From the NCBI RefSeq assembly GCF_001613365.1, contig NZ_BDCF01000036.1:1-64000 (forward strand): 64,000 nt of DNA, read 5' to 3'. Source of the DNA: Nocardia xishanensis NBRC 101358. GTDB lineage: Bacteria > Actinomycetota > Actinomycetes > Mycobacteriales > Mycobacteriaceae. The position numbers and the translations under genes were made by a program. Positions 50,360-58,054 of this stretch are shown in pieces. Each line of letters starts with the position of its first letter. The first letter of the stretch is position 1. The notes beneath the pieces were generated by a model. The model saw only the letters and a list, made by a program, of their open reading frames with translations, did no database searches and was not told the origin of the DNA.

Positions 50360-51250
50360 TCAGTTGAACACGACGGTGCGGCGGCCGTGCACCAGCACCC
50401 GGCCCTCCAGGTGCCAGCGCAGGCCACGGGCCAGCACCACGCGTTCGATATCGCGGCCCTGGCGCACCATGTCGCGCACCTCGTCGGCGTGATCGATGCG
50501 GATCACGTCCTGTTCGATGATCGGGCCCGCGTCGAGTTCGGCGGTCACGTAGTGGCAGGTGGCGCCGATCAGCTTGACGCCGCGGGCGAACGCCTGGTGG
50601 TACGGGCGGGCGCCGACGAACGAGGGCAGGAAGCTGTGGTGGATGTTGATCGCCTTGCCCGCCCAGTGCTCGCACAGTTCGGCGGGCAGAACCTGCATGA
50701 AGCGGGCCAGCACCACCGCGTGCGGATCGTGCGAGTCGACCAGTTCGCGAACCTGCTCGAAGGCGGGGCCGCGCTCGGCCGGGTCTTTCGGGAACGGCAC
50801 GTAATGGAATTTCACGCCGTGCGCCTCGGTCATCGCGGCCAGATCCGGATGGTTGCCGATGACGGCCTCGATGGTGGCGGGTAGTTCGCCCGCGGCGGCG
50901 CGGCCGAGCAGGTCGTGCAGGCAGTGGCCCTCCTTGCTGACCAGCAGTACCGCGCGGCGGCGTTCACCTGCGTCGTGCAGCTGCCACTCCGTGTCGGGGC
51001 CGAGCCGGTCGGCGACCGCGGTGAATCGGTCGCGCAGTTCCGCGATGCCGAAGGGCACCGTCGCGGCCTTGATCGCCTGCCGGGTGAAGAACCAGCCCGT
51101 TTCGGTGTCCGAGTGGTAACCGGCCTCCACGATCGACCCGCCGAACTCGGCGATGAACGAGGTGATCTCTGCGATGATGCCGGGTCGGTCCGGGCAGCCC
51201 AGCGTCAGCACGAAACGGCGATCGTCCGGGGCGGATGGAGCGGAACTCAT
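50360..51250 (-). CDS. purU: Formyltetrahydrofolate deformylase
   Basis: 296 residues. An ACT-like N-terminal domain (LTLGCPDRPGIIAEITSFIA) is followed by the formyltransferase-type catalytic domain with INIHHSFLPSF, GATCHYVTAELDAGPIIEQD. It releases formate from 10-formyl-THF and balances one-carbon pools and purine synthesis. A GAGGATGG site precedes the ATG. Confidence 0.95.
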   Translation of the reverse strand: MSSAPSAPDDRRFVLTLGCPDRPGIIAEITSFIAEFGGSIVEAGYHSDTETGWFFTRQAIKAATVPFGIAELRDRFTAVADRLGPDTEWQLHDAGERRRAVLLVSKEGHCLHDLLGRAAAGELPATIEAVIGNHPDLAAMTEAHGVKFHYVPFPKDPAERGPAFEQVRELVDSHDPHAVVLARFMQVLPAELCEHWAGKAINIHHSFLPSFVGARPYHQAFARGVKLIGATCHYVTAELDAGPIIEQDVIRIDHADEVRDMVRQGRDIERVVLARGLRWHLEGRVLVHGRRTVVFN

Positions 51251-51372
51251 CGGCCCATCCTCGCAGGTGACGCTTCGCCCGGCGCACCAGGACCGGTTGT
51301 TCCACGCGGCCTGCCGCCGGATGCCCGGCGTTCGCCGGAAGGCCTGCGGTCGCCGGATGCCGAGCTATTCGG

Positions 51373-51969
51373 TCACAGCTCGTAAAACGGTTCGGCGTAA
51401 TGGAATTCGCCGGTGATCTGGGCCTCGTAGGTGGTGAGCGGGCGGACCTGGAAGTGCGAGACCCAGTCGGGCTCGTCCGGGGCGATGCCGAGGCGGGCGG
51501 CGGGCACGAACCCGAACCGCGGGTAGTAGTCGAGGCTGCCGAGCAGGCCGATCAGCGGCTCGTCGAGCGCGTCGGCGGCGCCGAGGGCCGCGTGCATGAG
51601 CGCCGAGCCGACGCCGACGCCCTGATGCTCCGGATGCACACCCAACGGGCCGAGACCGAGCGCGGGGAACGGGCCGACGGCGGCGCGGGTCAGGCAGACG
51701 TGCCCGATCACCGTGTCGAACTCGACCGCGACCAGCGACAGGGTCGGGATCCAGCCCGCGTCGCTGCGTAACCGCGCGACGAGATCGACCTCGGGCGGTT
51801 CGGTGGGTGGCGGCGCTGTGTCATCGGCGGGCGACCGCCCGGTGGTTTCTGCGGGCGACTCCCCGGCGGCGCGTTCCGCGTTCTCGCGTGCGTACAGCGC
51901 AGCGAAGGCGCTGCGGTGCACCGACGCGACGGCGGGGGCGTCCTCGGCGCGTTCGCGTCGGATCAGCAC
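51373..51969 (-). CDS. GNAT family N-acetyltransferase
   Basis: 198 residues. The acetyl-CoA loop is HPEHQGVGVGSALMHAAL, and the end LLGSLDYYPRFGFVPAARLG is typical of YhbS-like GNATs. A roughly 20-residue Pro/Thr-rich insert (SPAETTGRSPADDTAPPPTE) sits in the N-terminal third. GTG 51969 follows GGGAGGAGA. The substrate is unknown. Confidence 0.87.
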   Translation of the reverse strand: MLIRRERAEDAPAVASVHRSAFAALYARENAERAAGESPAETTGRSPADDTAPPPTEPPEVDLVARLRSDAGWIPTLSLVAVEFDTVIGHVCLTRAAVGPFPALGLGPLGVHPEHQGVGVGSALMHAALGAADALDEPLIGLLGSLDYYPRFGFVPAARLGIAPDEPDWVSHFQVRPLTTYEAQITGEFHYAEPFYEL

Positions 51970-52127
51970 GGTGTCGTCTCCTCCCGAACGAGTTGGGCTT
52001 TCCGCACAACGCTCGTCACGTGGGCGAGCTTCCCGAAGCCCGCGGATCCACCGACACATACGAGTGTGCGTTACGGCGAGCCAGGCCCGCAACGGAATTC
52101 GCCTCGCGTGTGCCAGACTCTCGAAAC

Positions 52128-52796
52128 ATGGCTGATTCCGCGTCGCTGAGCAGGGCCGAAGTGGCCGCCGTCATCGATCACACCTTACTGGCGCCGGAGG
52201 CGACGCTCGCCGATGTCGCTGCGCTGGTGGAGGAGGCGCGCGCACTGGGGGTCTACGCGATCTGCGTGTCGCCGTCCATGCTTCCGGTGCGCGCGCCGGG
52301 ACTGGTGCTCGCCACCGTCGCCGGTTTTCCCTCGGGCAAACATCATTCGCTGGTGAAAGGCGCCGAAGCCAGGCTCGCGGTGGATCAGGGCGCGGCCGAG
52401 GTCGACATGGTCATCGACGTCGGTGCGGCGCTGGCAGGCGAGTACAACGCCGTGCTCGCCGACATCGTCACGGTGCGCGAGGCCATCGCCGATCGCGCGG
52501 TGCTCAAGGTCATCATCGAATCGGCCGCACTCCCGGACGACGCGATCGTCGAGGTGTGCCGCGTCGCCGAGCGCGCGGGCGCCGATTTCGTGAAGACCTC
52601 CACCGGGTTCCATCCCGCGGGCGGCGCCAGCGCGCACGCGGTGCGCCTGATGGCCGAGACGGTCGGCGGCAGGCTCGGGATCAAGGCCAGCGGCGGTATC
52701 CGCACGGCCGAGGCGGCGGCCGAGCTGATCGCCGCGGGCGCGACCCGGCTCGGTCTGTCGAAATCCCGTGCGGTGCTGGAGGGTTTCCCAGCCTGA
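52128..52796 (+). CDS. deoC: Deoxyribose-phosphate aldolase
   Basis: 222 residues, class I aldolase barrel. The Schiff-base Lys lies in GIKASGGIRTAEAA; IDHTLLAPEAT, EVDMVIDVGA and FVKTSTGFHP are family motifs. It cleaves 2-deoxyribose-5-phosphate to glyceraldehyde-3-phosphate and acetaldehyde. No Shine-Dalgarno is seen; CAGACT eight bases before the ATG could be a leaderless -10. Confidence 0.95.
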   Translation: MADSASLSRAEVAAVIDHTLLAPEATLADVAALVEEARALGVYAICVSPSMLPVRAPGLVLATVAGFPSGKHHSLVKGAEARLAVDQGAAEVDMVIDVGAALAGEYNAVLADIVTVREAIADRAVLKVIIESAALPDDAIVEVCRVAERAGADFVKTSTGFHPAGGASAHAVRLMAETVGGRLGIKASGGIRTAEAAAELIAAGATRLGLSKSRAVLEGFPA

Positions 52797-52797
52797 A

Positions 52798-52836
52798 CCC
52801 CGGCCGCCACCCTCTGGTGCGCGGAAACGGCCGGGG
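52798..52836. terminator. Terminator between deoC and the DUF2993 gene
   Basis: CCCCGGCCG and CGGCCGGGG are perfect 9-bp arms with a 21-base loop directly after the deoC stop, between convergent genes. Confidence 0.65.
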
Positions 52837-52860
52837 CAGAGGCGGTTCGGTCGGCGGAGG

Positions 52861-53589
52861 TCAGCAGCGCATATCGGCGTTGTTGTCCGCGGCGGGTAGC
52901 TGGGTGTGGCCGCCCGCGAGCTGCACCGCGACGCCGTTGTCGGTCACCTCGATCTCGGTGGCCTTCAAGCCCATCGGGTAGCTCTGCAGGCTCTGGGTCA
53001 TCAGGTCGACGATGCCCTCGACCAGATCGGTCGGCAGACCGATACCGAGCAGCTCGGCCGACGTGGTCTGCACCTCGACGACACCGTTACGCACCTCGGG
53101 ATGCACCTGGAGCTGGGCGAGTCCGCCGAGCACGTCCAGCGTGATCATGCCGGTGGACGAGGACGAGCGAACTCCGCTGACCATGCCGCCCAGCGTCTCC
53201 TCGATGCCCTCGTTGCTCCAGGTGACGTTGGCCGAGGAGCTGCCGACGCTGCCGCCGCCTTGGGCGTTGTTCACGCCCTCGAGGTCGTTGAACTTGGCGT
53301 GCACCACCATGCCGACGGCCGGACCGAACTTGTTGTCCTTGCTGTCGACGGTGACCGACGAGACCTTTCCGTCGAACCAGGTGATCAGCATCGGCTTGGC
53401 GCCGAAGCCCACATCGATCTGTGAGCCCATCTCTTTCTCGAACTGGCTACTGATGCAACGTGAGACGGCGTGGCGCGCGTACGCCTCGCCGCCGACCAGG
53501 ATCGTGACGAGCAACGTGGCGACCACGACCAGGGCGATCACCAGCGTGCGCCTGCTGACGTTCAGCGCGGTGGACGGCTTCGTACTCAT
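52861..53589 (-). CDS. DUF2993/LmeA-like exported protein
   Basis: 242 residues. One N-terminal membrane or signal segment (LVIALVVVATLLVTILVGGE) is followed by a beta-rich domain of the DUF2993 family (VGFGAKPMLITWFDGKVSSV). LmeA in mycobacteria binds phospholipids in the periplasm and supports lipomannan growth; whether this copy does the same is inferred from family only. The position next to deoC is conserved with Rv0479c. Confidence 0.87.
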   Translation of the reverse strand: MSTKPSTALNVSRRTLVIALVVVATLLVTILVGGEAYARHAVSRCISSQFEKEMGSQIDVGFGAKPMLITWFDGKVSSVTVDSKDNKFGPAVGMVVHAKFNDLEGVNNAQGGGSVGSSSANVTWSNEGIEETLGGMVSGVRSSSSTGMITLDVLGGLAQLQVHPEVRNGVVEVQTTSAELLGIGLPTDLVEGIVDLMTQSLQSYPMGLKATEIEVTDNGVAVQLAGGHTQLPAADNNADMRC

Positions 53590-53648
53590 GCGGACGATTC
53601 TTCACGACGTTTCTGTGTGCGCTCTGTGGACGCGTTGAGGGTCTCGAA

Positions 53649-53664
53649 TGTGACATGTGACACA
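53649..53664. promoter_or_regulatory. Possible CRP/GlxR-type site
   Basis: TGTGACATGTGACACA matches the TGTGA-N6-TCACA consensus at nine of ten positions. It lies between the DUF2993 gene and the AbiEi-like gene, 25 bp before the latter. Confidence 0.4.
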
Positions 53665-53688
53665 GAATTCGGGCGTAGCCTGGTTTGC

Positions 53689-54297
53689 ATGGCTGGCGAT
53701 GCGGCGGGCCGCGCACCCGAATCAGTGGACCAAGGGTGGCGTGTGCTGCGCAGGTTGGCCGGTCGGCACGCCGGATTCTTCACCACTCGCCAGGTATTGC
53801 GCACTGGATGTGAGGCCAGGGTGCGGGCGGGACTGGGGGACGGTTCGGTGACCAGGGCCGGTGTCGGGATGCTGCGGCTGACCGAATGGCCGGAAGGACC
53901 GCTGGACGAATACGCGATGTGGGCGGCCTGGTTCGACGGAGCCGCCGCCGTTTCACACCAGAGCGCCGCCGAATTGCACGGTATCGGGCGGTTGCGCCCG
54001 CGCTTCTTGCACCTGTCGGTGGGTGCGGGCCGCCCGCCGGTGACCCCGAGACTCGTGGTGCTGCGCCGTCCGCTGATCGGCTCGGATCTCGAGTCGGCGG
54101 GCGCGTTCCTGGTGACGACGCCGGTGCGCACCGTGCTGGATCTCGCCGAGGCCGATATCGGGCAGGCGGCGCTGGACGAGGTGGTGGGCGACGCGGTCGC
54201 CATCCGCCGGTGCGCGGGCTCGGAAATTCGTTCGGCCAGTGGGCGTCTGCCACCGAGGGCCGCGGCCAGGGTGCACCGCGCGCTGACGGGGTTGTGA
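53689..54297 (+). CDS. AbiEi-like antitoxin-domain protein, solitary
   Basis: 202 residues. The opening RHAGFFTTRQVLRTGCEARV and the following DGSVTRAGVGMLRL are a winged-helix of the type IV AbiEi antitoxin family. The later part (AVSHQSAAELHG, LVTTPVRTVLDLAE) is the usual C-terminal domain of such actinobacterial proteins. No AbiEii nucleotidyltransferase follows. A TAGCCT box seven bases before the ATG and no Shine-Dalgarno suggest leaderless mRNA. Confidence 0.75.
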   Translation: MAGDAAGRAPESVDQGWRVLRRLAGRHAGFFTTRQVLRTGCEARVRAGLGDGSVTRAGVGMLRLTEWPEGPLDEYAMWAAWFDGAAAVSHQSAAELHGIGRLRPRFLHLSVGAGRPPVTPRLVVLRRPLIGSDLESAGAFLVTTPVRTVLDLAEADIGQAALDEVVGDAVAIRRCAGSEIRSASGRLPPRAAARVHRALTGL

Positions 54298-54382
54298 GAC
54301 GCGCGGCCGTGATCCGGTCCTGCTATGAATTTCGGGTTCGTCCGGTTTTGCCGGGCGCGCGATCGTGGCAGGGTGACTGATC

Positions 54383-55873
54383 ATGGGGTCGGTAGGTGCG
54401 GGCAGGTGGGATCTGGTCTTTCCGTCCGGAGCGCCCGACCGGGTCGGCGACATGTTCGCCACCGCCGTGATCGCCGACGCCGTGCGCCGCTACGACGCCG
54501 ATCTAGCGCAATGGGTGGAGACCTGCCGCGACTGGTCTCGCCAGTACCGCTCGGTGTTTCGCGGAATGACCGCGCTGGCGGCCAGCGCGCCCGAGGCATC
54601 GGTGGGCATCGCGAATGAAGGACTGTGCGCCACAAGGGGTCTGCTGAGATTCGTCACCGGATACACCGTGGAACCGCTGTGCGGCGTGGACATCGGATCG
54701 CTGGCCGCGGCTGACGGGCTCGACACCGGGACCGCCCGTGGCAAGGGGAAAACCGCTCGCCGCCTGGAGGTTCCGTTCCGCGGCGCCGTGCTGGCCGAGG
54801 GGTCGCTGCAACGCAAGCTCACCGACTGGCGCCAGCGCGGCATCGTCGAGCCCGGCTTCGCGGCGGCGGTGGACCGGGTGATCGACCATCCGGAGTGGCT
54901 GGCGCTGCCGGGATTTCGGGTCGTGATCGCGGGCGCGGGTGAGCTCACGCCGGTGCGCCCGCTGCTGCGCTGGGGCGCGGACGTGCTCGCTGTGGCGCGG
55001 CCGGGACCCGCGCGCTGGCGCGAACTGGCGGCTGAGGCCGAGACAGGCGCGGGCGTGCTGCGCTATCCGTTGATCGAGGGGGAGCCCGGCGCCGACATCA
55101 CCACTCAGTTCCCCGCCCTGGTGCACTGGATCCGAGAACAGCTGGGCAGCGAGGTCTTTCCGGTGTTCGGCCGGTACGTCGCGCGGCGCGGCCCCGGTGG
55201 TGTCCGGCTCGCCGCCGCGCTCGACCTGCTGACCGCCGACCTGCTCGCCGCGCGGCCCGACACCGCGCTGGCCGGGACGGGATCGCCGACGGACTGCTAC
55301 GCCGTGCCGGAATCCGTCTTTGCGCAAGCGCATTCGTGCCTGCGTGAGCGGGGCGTGCGCGGCCTCGGCCGAGATGTACTGCGTGTGCTGACCCGATCCG
55401 CCCTCTACCAGCCGAACTATCGGAACGTTGTCGCTGACGCCAAGGGTACGAGCTGGTCGGTCGCCGACGCGCTGTTGCCCTTCCAAGGGCCGAATCACGC
55501 TCTCGCCCAGCGGATCCTGCGCTGGCGCGCGCTCTCCGCACGCGCTGCGGGCCACCCCGTCTCCTACACCGTCTCGCCGCCGACGTGGTCCCGGGGCGTG
55601 CCGGCCCAGCTGGCCGCCGCCTACCGGGGCGCGCACCGCTTCGGCGTCGAGATCTTCGAACCCGAGACCGCCCGCACGCTGCTCGCCGCCAAGCTGGTCG
55701 CCGATCTCAACGACCCGACCCCGGCCGATCCGAACCCGGAATCCCTCTTCGCGGCGGGCGCGGCGCACGGCGGGCTCTGGCGGTTGCCGTTCGAGCCGCG
55801 TTCGCTCCTGCCCGTCGCGATCGTCACCGGACACCTACGCGGGCTGTTGCACCCGGACGAACGCGATCACTGA
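54383..55873 (+). CDS. Conserved protein with a Rossmann-like segment, function unknown
   Basis: 496 residues, no signal peptide. The part FRVVIAGAGELTPVRPLLRW with GADVLAVARPG reads as a strand-loop-helix nucleotide-binding unit near residue 178. Other long blocks (PFRGAVLAEGSLQRKLTDWR, SALYQPNYRNVVADAKGTSW) are not recognised. It is conserved in my memory of related actinobacteria only as a hypothetical protein. Its end overlaps the convergent methyltransferase gene by seven bases. Confidence 0.75.
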   Translation: MGSVGAGRWDLVFPSGAPDRVGDMFATAVIADAVRRYDADLAQWVETCRDWSRQYRSVFRGMTALAASAPEASVGIANEGLCATRGLLRFVTGYTVEPLCGVDIGSLAAADGLDTGTARGKGKTARRLEVPFRGAVLAEGSLQRKLTDWRQRGIVEPGFAAAVDRVIDHPEWLALPGFRVVIAGAGELTPVRPLLRWGADVLAVARPGPARWRELAAEAETGAGVLRYPLIEGEPGADITTQFPALVHWIREQLGSEVFPVFGRYVARRGPGGVRLAAALDLLTADLLAARPDTALAGTGSPTDCYAVPESVFAQAHSCLRERGVRGLGRDVLRVLTRSALYQPNYRNVVADAKGTSWSVADALLPFQGPNHALAQRILRWRALSARAAGHPVSYTVSPPTWSRGVPAQLAAAYRGAHRFGVEIFEPETARTLLAAKLVADLNDPTPADPNPESLFAAGAAHGGLWRLPFEPRSLLPVAIVTGHLRGLLHPDERDH

Positions 55874-56640
55874 CGAGGCGCGACGACCGACCACGGAACC
55901 GACAGCACGCAGTCGCGCATCCGGCGGCGGTACTCGCGCACTGGAAAGCCCTGCGCGCGTAGGTGTTCCGCGGCGGCCCGCCAGCGAACGCGTGGGCCGA
56001 ACGGCGCGAGCGGCGCGGCGTGCGAGTACGCGCGGTCGGCGGCGTGGAGCAGGGCGTGGATCGGCTCGCCGGGCACGTTGCGGTGAATGAGCGCCTTCGG
56101 CAGGCGCTCGGCGATATCGGAGGGGCGCTCCACGGTGAACGGATCCCAAGCCAGCGTCAGTGACAGCGGGCCGGTGCGGTCGAGCAGCACCCAGGCGCAG
56201 CGGCGGCCCAGTTCGTCACACGTGCCGTCGACGAGCAGTCCGTCGGGTGCCATCGCCGACAGGATGGTGGACCAAGCGTCCGGCACCGCCGACTCCGGAT
56301 ACTGGCGCAGCACGTTGAACGCGCGCACCAGCACGGGACGCAGACCGGCCAGCTCGAAACCGCCCCTGGCGAACCTCACGCCGTCACGGCCGGGAACCAC
56401 CCGGTCCGGATCGATCTCCAGACCCACCATCCGCACGTCCGGGCGCACCGTGCGCAGCCTGGCCGCCAGCTCGAAAGTGGTCCACGGGCTCGCGCCGTAC
56501 CCGAGATCCACCACCAAGGGATCGGGCGCCGCCGACAGGCGCGCGGTGACCAGCTCGTCGTTCATCAGCCAGCGGTCGCTGCGCCGCAGCCGGTTGACGC
56601 CGGTGGTCCCCCTGGTGATCGTGCCTATCGGTTTGCTCAG
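55867..56640 (-). CDS. SAM-dependent methyltransferase-like protein
   Basis: About 232-257 residues. VVDLGYGASPWTTFELAARL and MVGLEIDPDRV form the SAM-binding half, and the rest (GLLVDGTCDELGRRCAWVLL) is a divergent methyltransferase core. An ATG lies at 56565, but the upstream frame reads GTITRGTTGVNRLRRSDRWL, which resembles the usual family start. A CTG at 56640 overlapping the stop of the DUF2505 gene (CTGA) could begin it, so the coordinate given is the extended one. Confidence 0.75.
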   Translation of the reverse strand: MSKPIGTITRGTTGVNRLRRSDRWLMNDELVTARLSAAPDPLVVDLGYGASPWTTFELAARLRTVRPDVRMVGLEIDPDRVVPGRDGVRFARGGFELAGLRPVLVRAFNVLRQYPESAVPDAWSTILSAMAPDGLLVDGTCDELGRRCAWVLLDRTGPLSLTLAWDPFTVERPSDIAERLPKALIHRNVPGEPIHALLHAADRAYSHAAPLAPFGPRVRWRAAAEHLRAQGFPVREYRRRMRDCVLSVPWSVVAPRQ

Positions 56641-57158
56641 CTGGTCGGGTTTCGCTCTTCCAGCCACTTCACCGTTTCCTCGGCCTCGCCGCGGAACAGA
56701 TCGACGAGGTTCACCAGCATCAACTGCTCGAGGCGCGGACCCACCATCGGAATGAACACCTTCGCCTCCGAAGAGAAGCGCATGGTGCACCCCGTCTCGG
56801 TGGGGAACAGCTTGATGGTGCCGCCCAGGCTGCCCGGCCCGGCCGGAATGGACGCCGAGAACTTGCCGACGGTCTCCTCGCCGTCGTACGGGCCCCAGCT
56901 CTCCTTGCGGGTGATGAGCATGTCCTTGCGCATGACCGTCTGCGCGATCTCCGGCAGCATCTCGCGCGGCAAGGTGTGGTGCAGGACCACTTCGATCCCC
57001 GAATCGCTTACCTCGAGACTGCTCACCTCGTTGCCCGGCGTGTACTTCCGCATCTCGGCGACCCGAGCCTCCCAGTACGCGGGGGTCGACAGCGCCTCGT
57101 ACAGCTCCTTGGTGGTGTGCAGCGGGTAACGGGCGGAGTAGTCCAGTCGACGTGCCAT
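56637..57158 (-). CDS. DUF2505 (SRPBCC-like) protein
   Basis: 173 residues. The pattern ARRLDYSARYPLHTTKELYE, YWEARVAEMRKY and the final helix VDLFRGEAEETVKWLEER fits the DUF2505 helix-grip fold that binds hydrophobic ligands. A second member is at 57544. TAACCT seven bases before the ATG and no Shine-Dalgarno suggest a leaderless transcript. Confidence 0.88.
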   Translation of the reverse strand: MARRLDYSARYPLHTTKELYEALSTPAYWEARVAEMRKYTPGNEVSSLEVSDSGIEVVLHHTLPREMLPEIAQTVMRKDMLITRKESWGPYDGEETVGKFSASIPAGPGSLGGTIKLFPTETGCTMRFSSEAKVFIPMVGPRLEQLMLVNLVDLFRGEAEETVKWLEERNPTS

Positions 57159-57543
57159 TCGGCAAAGGTTACTGGGCTCATCCGCGCGCCGGCGCGCCCG
57201 GGGTTCGCGGCCCTTCCGTCTCGCTTCCGAGGGGTCGAGACATGCGACTGCGTCGCATGCGCTTCGACCGCTCGGAAGCGAAACGGCCGCGAACGGGCTC
57301 GTAAAGCTCGCGCCCGGGTGGTCGACAGTGCGAGGATGCTACGTCCCGGTTCGACGTGTTCCATGGCATCTCGCCTGCTCACCAGTGGTATTTCGGCTGC
57401 CGCCACCGCCATGCGTCAGCTTGGCGGGTGGCCAGGTCGAGGGCGGGAGCGACCGGCACCCGCCGCGGCAGTTCTGATCGATCGGCTGGCAGCGCGACGC
57501 CCCGAGCGTCGACAGGGCCGATCGAGGCGTTCGGCAGGGGACC
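57159..57543. other. Intergenic region with a long hairpin between two DUF2505 genes
   Basis: 385 bp without a credible gene. The only structure seen is the hairpin at 57203-57294 and the promoter of the gene at 57158. Confidence 0.5.
57203..57294. repeat. Long imperfect hairpin
   Basis: Nested inverted arms share one centre near 57250: GTTCGCGGCC with GGCCGCGAAC, CGCTTCCGAG with CTCGGAAGCG, GGTCGAG with CTTCGACC (one mismatch), and CATGCGAC with GTCGCATG around a TGC loop. The whole 92-bp element folds into one long stem with small bulges. Confidence 0.75.
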
Positions 57544-58029
57544 TCAGTGCTGGTTCAGCCAGGTGTTGGTGAACTCTTCTTCCGACTGGAGGAGTTCGGT
57601 GAGGCGCTCTTTGATAGCCGATTCGATCTTGCCGCCGAAGAGGGGGACCTTCACCTCGATGGTGCCTTCGAGGGTGGTGGCGGCGGAGCTGTCGTCGCCG
57701 GTCAGGGTGACGGTGCCGCGAACGGTGGCCGGGGCGCCCTCGACGCGGACGTCGAAGGTGGCGGTGTCGCCGGTCCAGTTCTCGGTGCGCGGGATGATCA
57801 GGTCGCCGGGGCGCACGGCGGTGATGGCGGGCGGAAGCAGGTCGGCGGCGATGGCCTGCACCATCTCGACCTGCACCTGGTCGCCCTGCACGGTGACCGA
57901 CTCCAGGCGGGCGTTGGGCCCGCCGACCTCGGCGATGCGGTCCTTCCAATACTGCTCGTTGCCGAAGGCCGCGCGTACGGCGGCGACCGAGTGGGAGTAG
58001 CGGGCCGTGAACGCCAAGGGTGTAGCCAT
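57544..58029 (-). CDS. DUF2505 (SRPBCC-like) protein, Rv0481c-like
   Basis: 161 residues. LAFTARYSHSVAAVRAAFGN, QYWKDRIAEVGGPNARLESV and the C-terminal TEWLNQH-type end (TNTWLNQH) fit the DUF2505 helix-grip fold. It is back to back with murB, as in mycobacteria, and the two share overlapping -10 boxes; TAGCGT lies eight bases before the ATG. Confidence 0.88.
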   Translation of the reverse strand: MATPLAFTARYSHSVAAVRAAFGNEQYWKDRIAEVGGPNARLESVTVQGDQVQVEMVQAIAADLLPPAITAVRPGDLIIPRTENWTGDTATFDVRVEGAPATVRGTVTLTGDDSSAATTLEGTIEVKVPLFGGKIESAIKERLTELLQSEEEFTNTWLNQH

Positions 58030-58037
58030 GGTTGGAC

Positions 58038-58047
58038 ACGCTACCGT
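58038..58047. promoter_or_regulatory. Overlapping divergent -10 boxes for DUF2505 and murB
   Basis: In ACGCTACCGT the right six bases (TACCGT, 58042-58047) are a plus-strand -10 seven bases before the murB GTG, and the left six read TAGCGT on the minus strand, eight bases before the DUF2505 ATG. The two boxes share two base pairs. Confidence 0.6.
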
Positions 58048-58054
58048 CTGGGGC

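Noticed and set aside
51300..51372. Local GCCGGATGCC repeats between purU and the GNAT gene
   Set aside because: Short and GC-rich; they could arise by chance and show no clear period.
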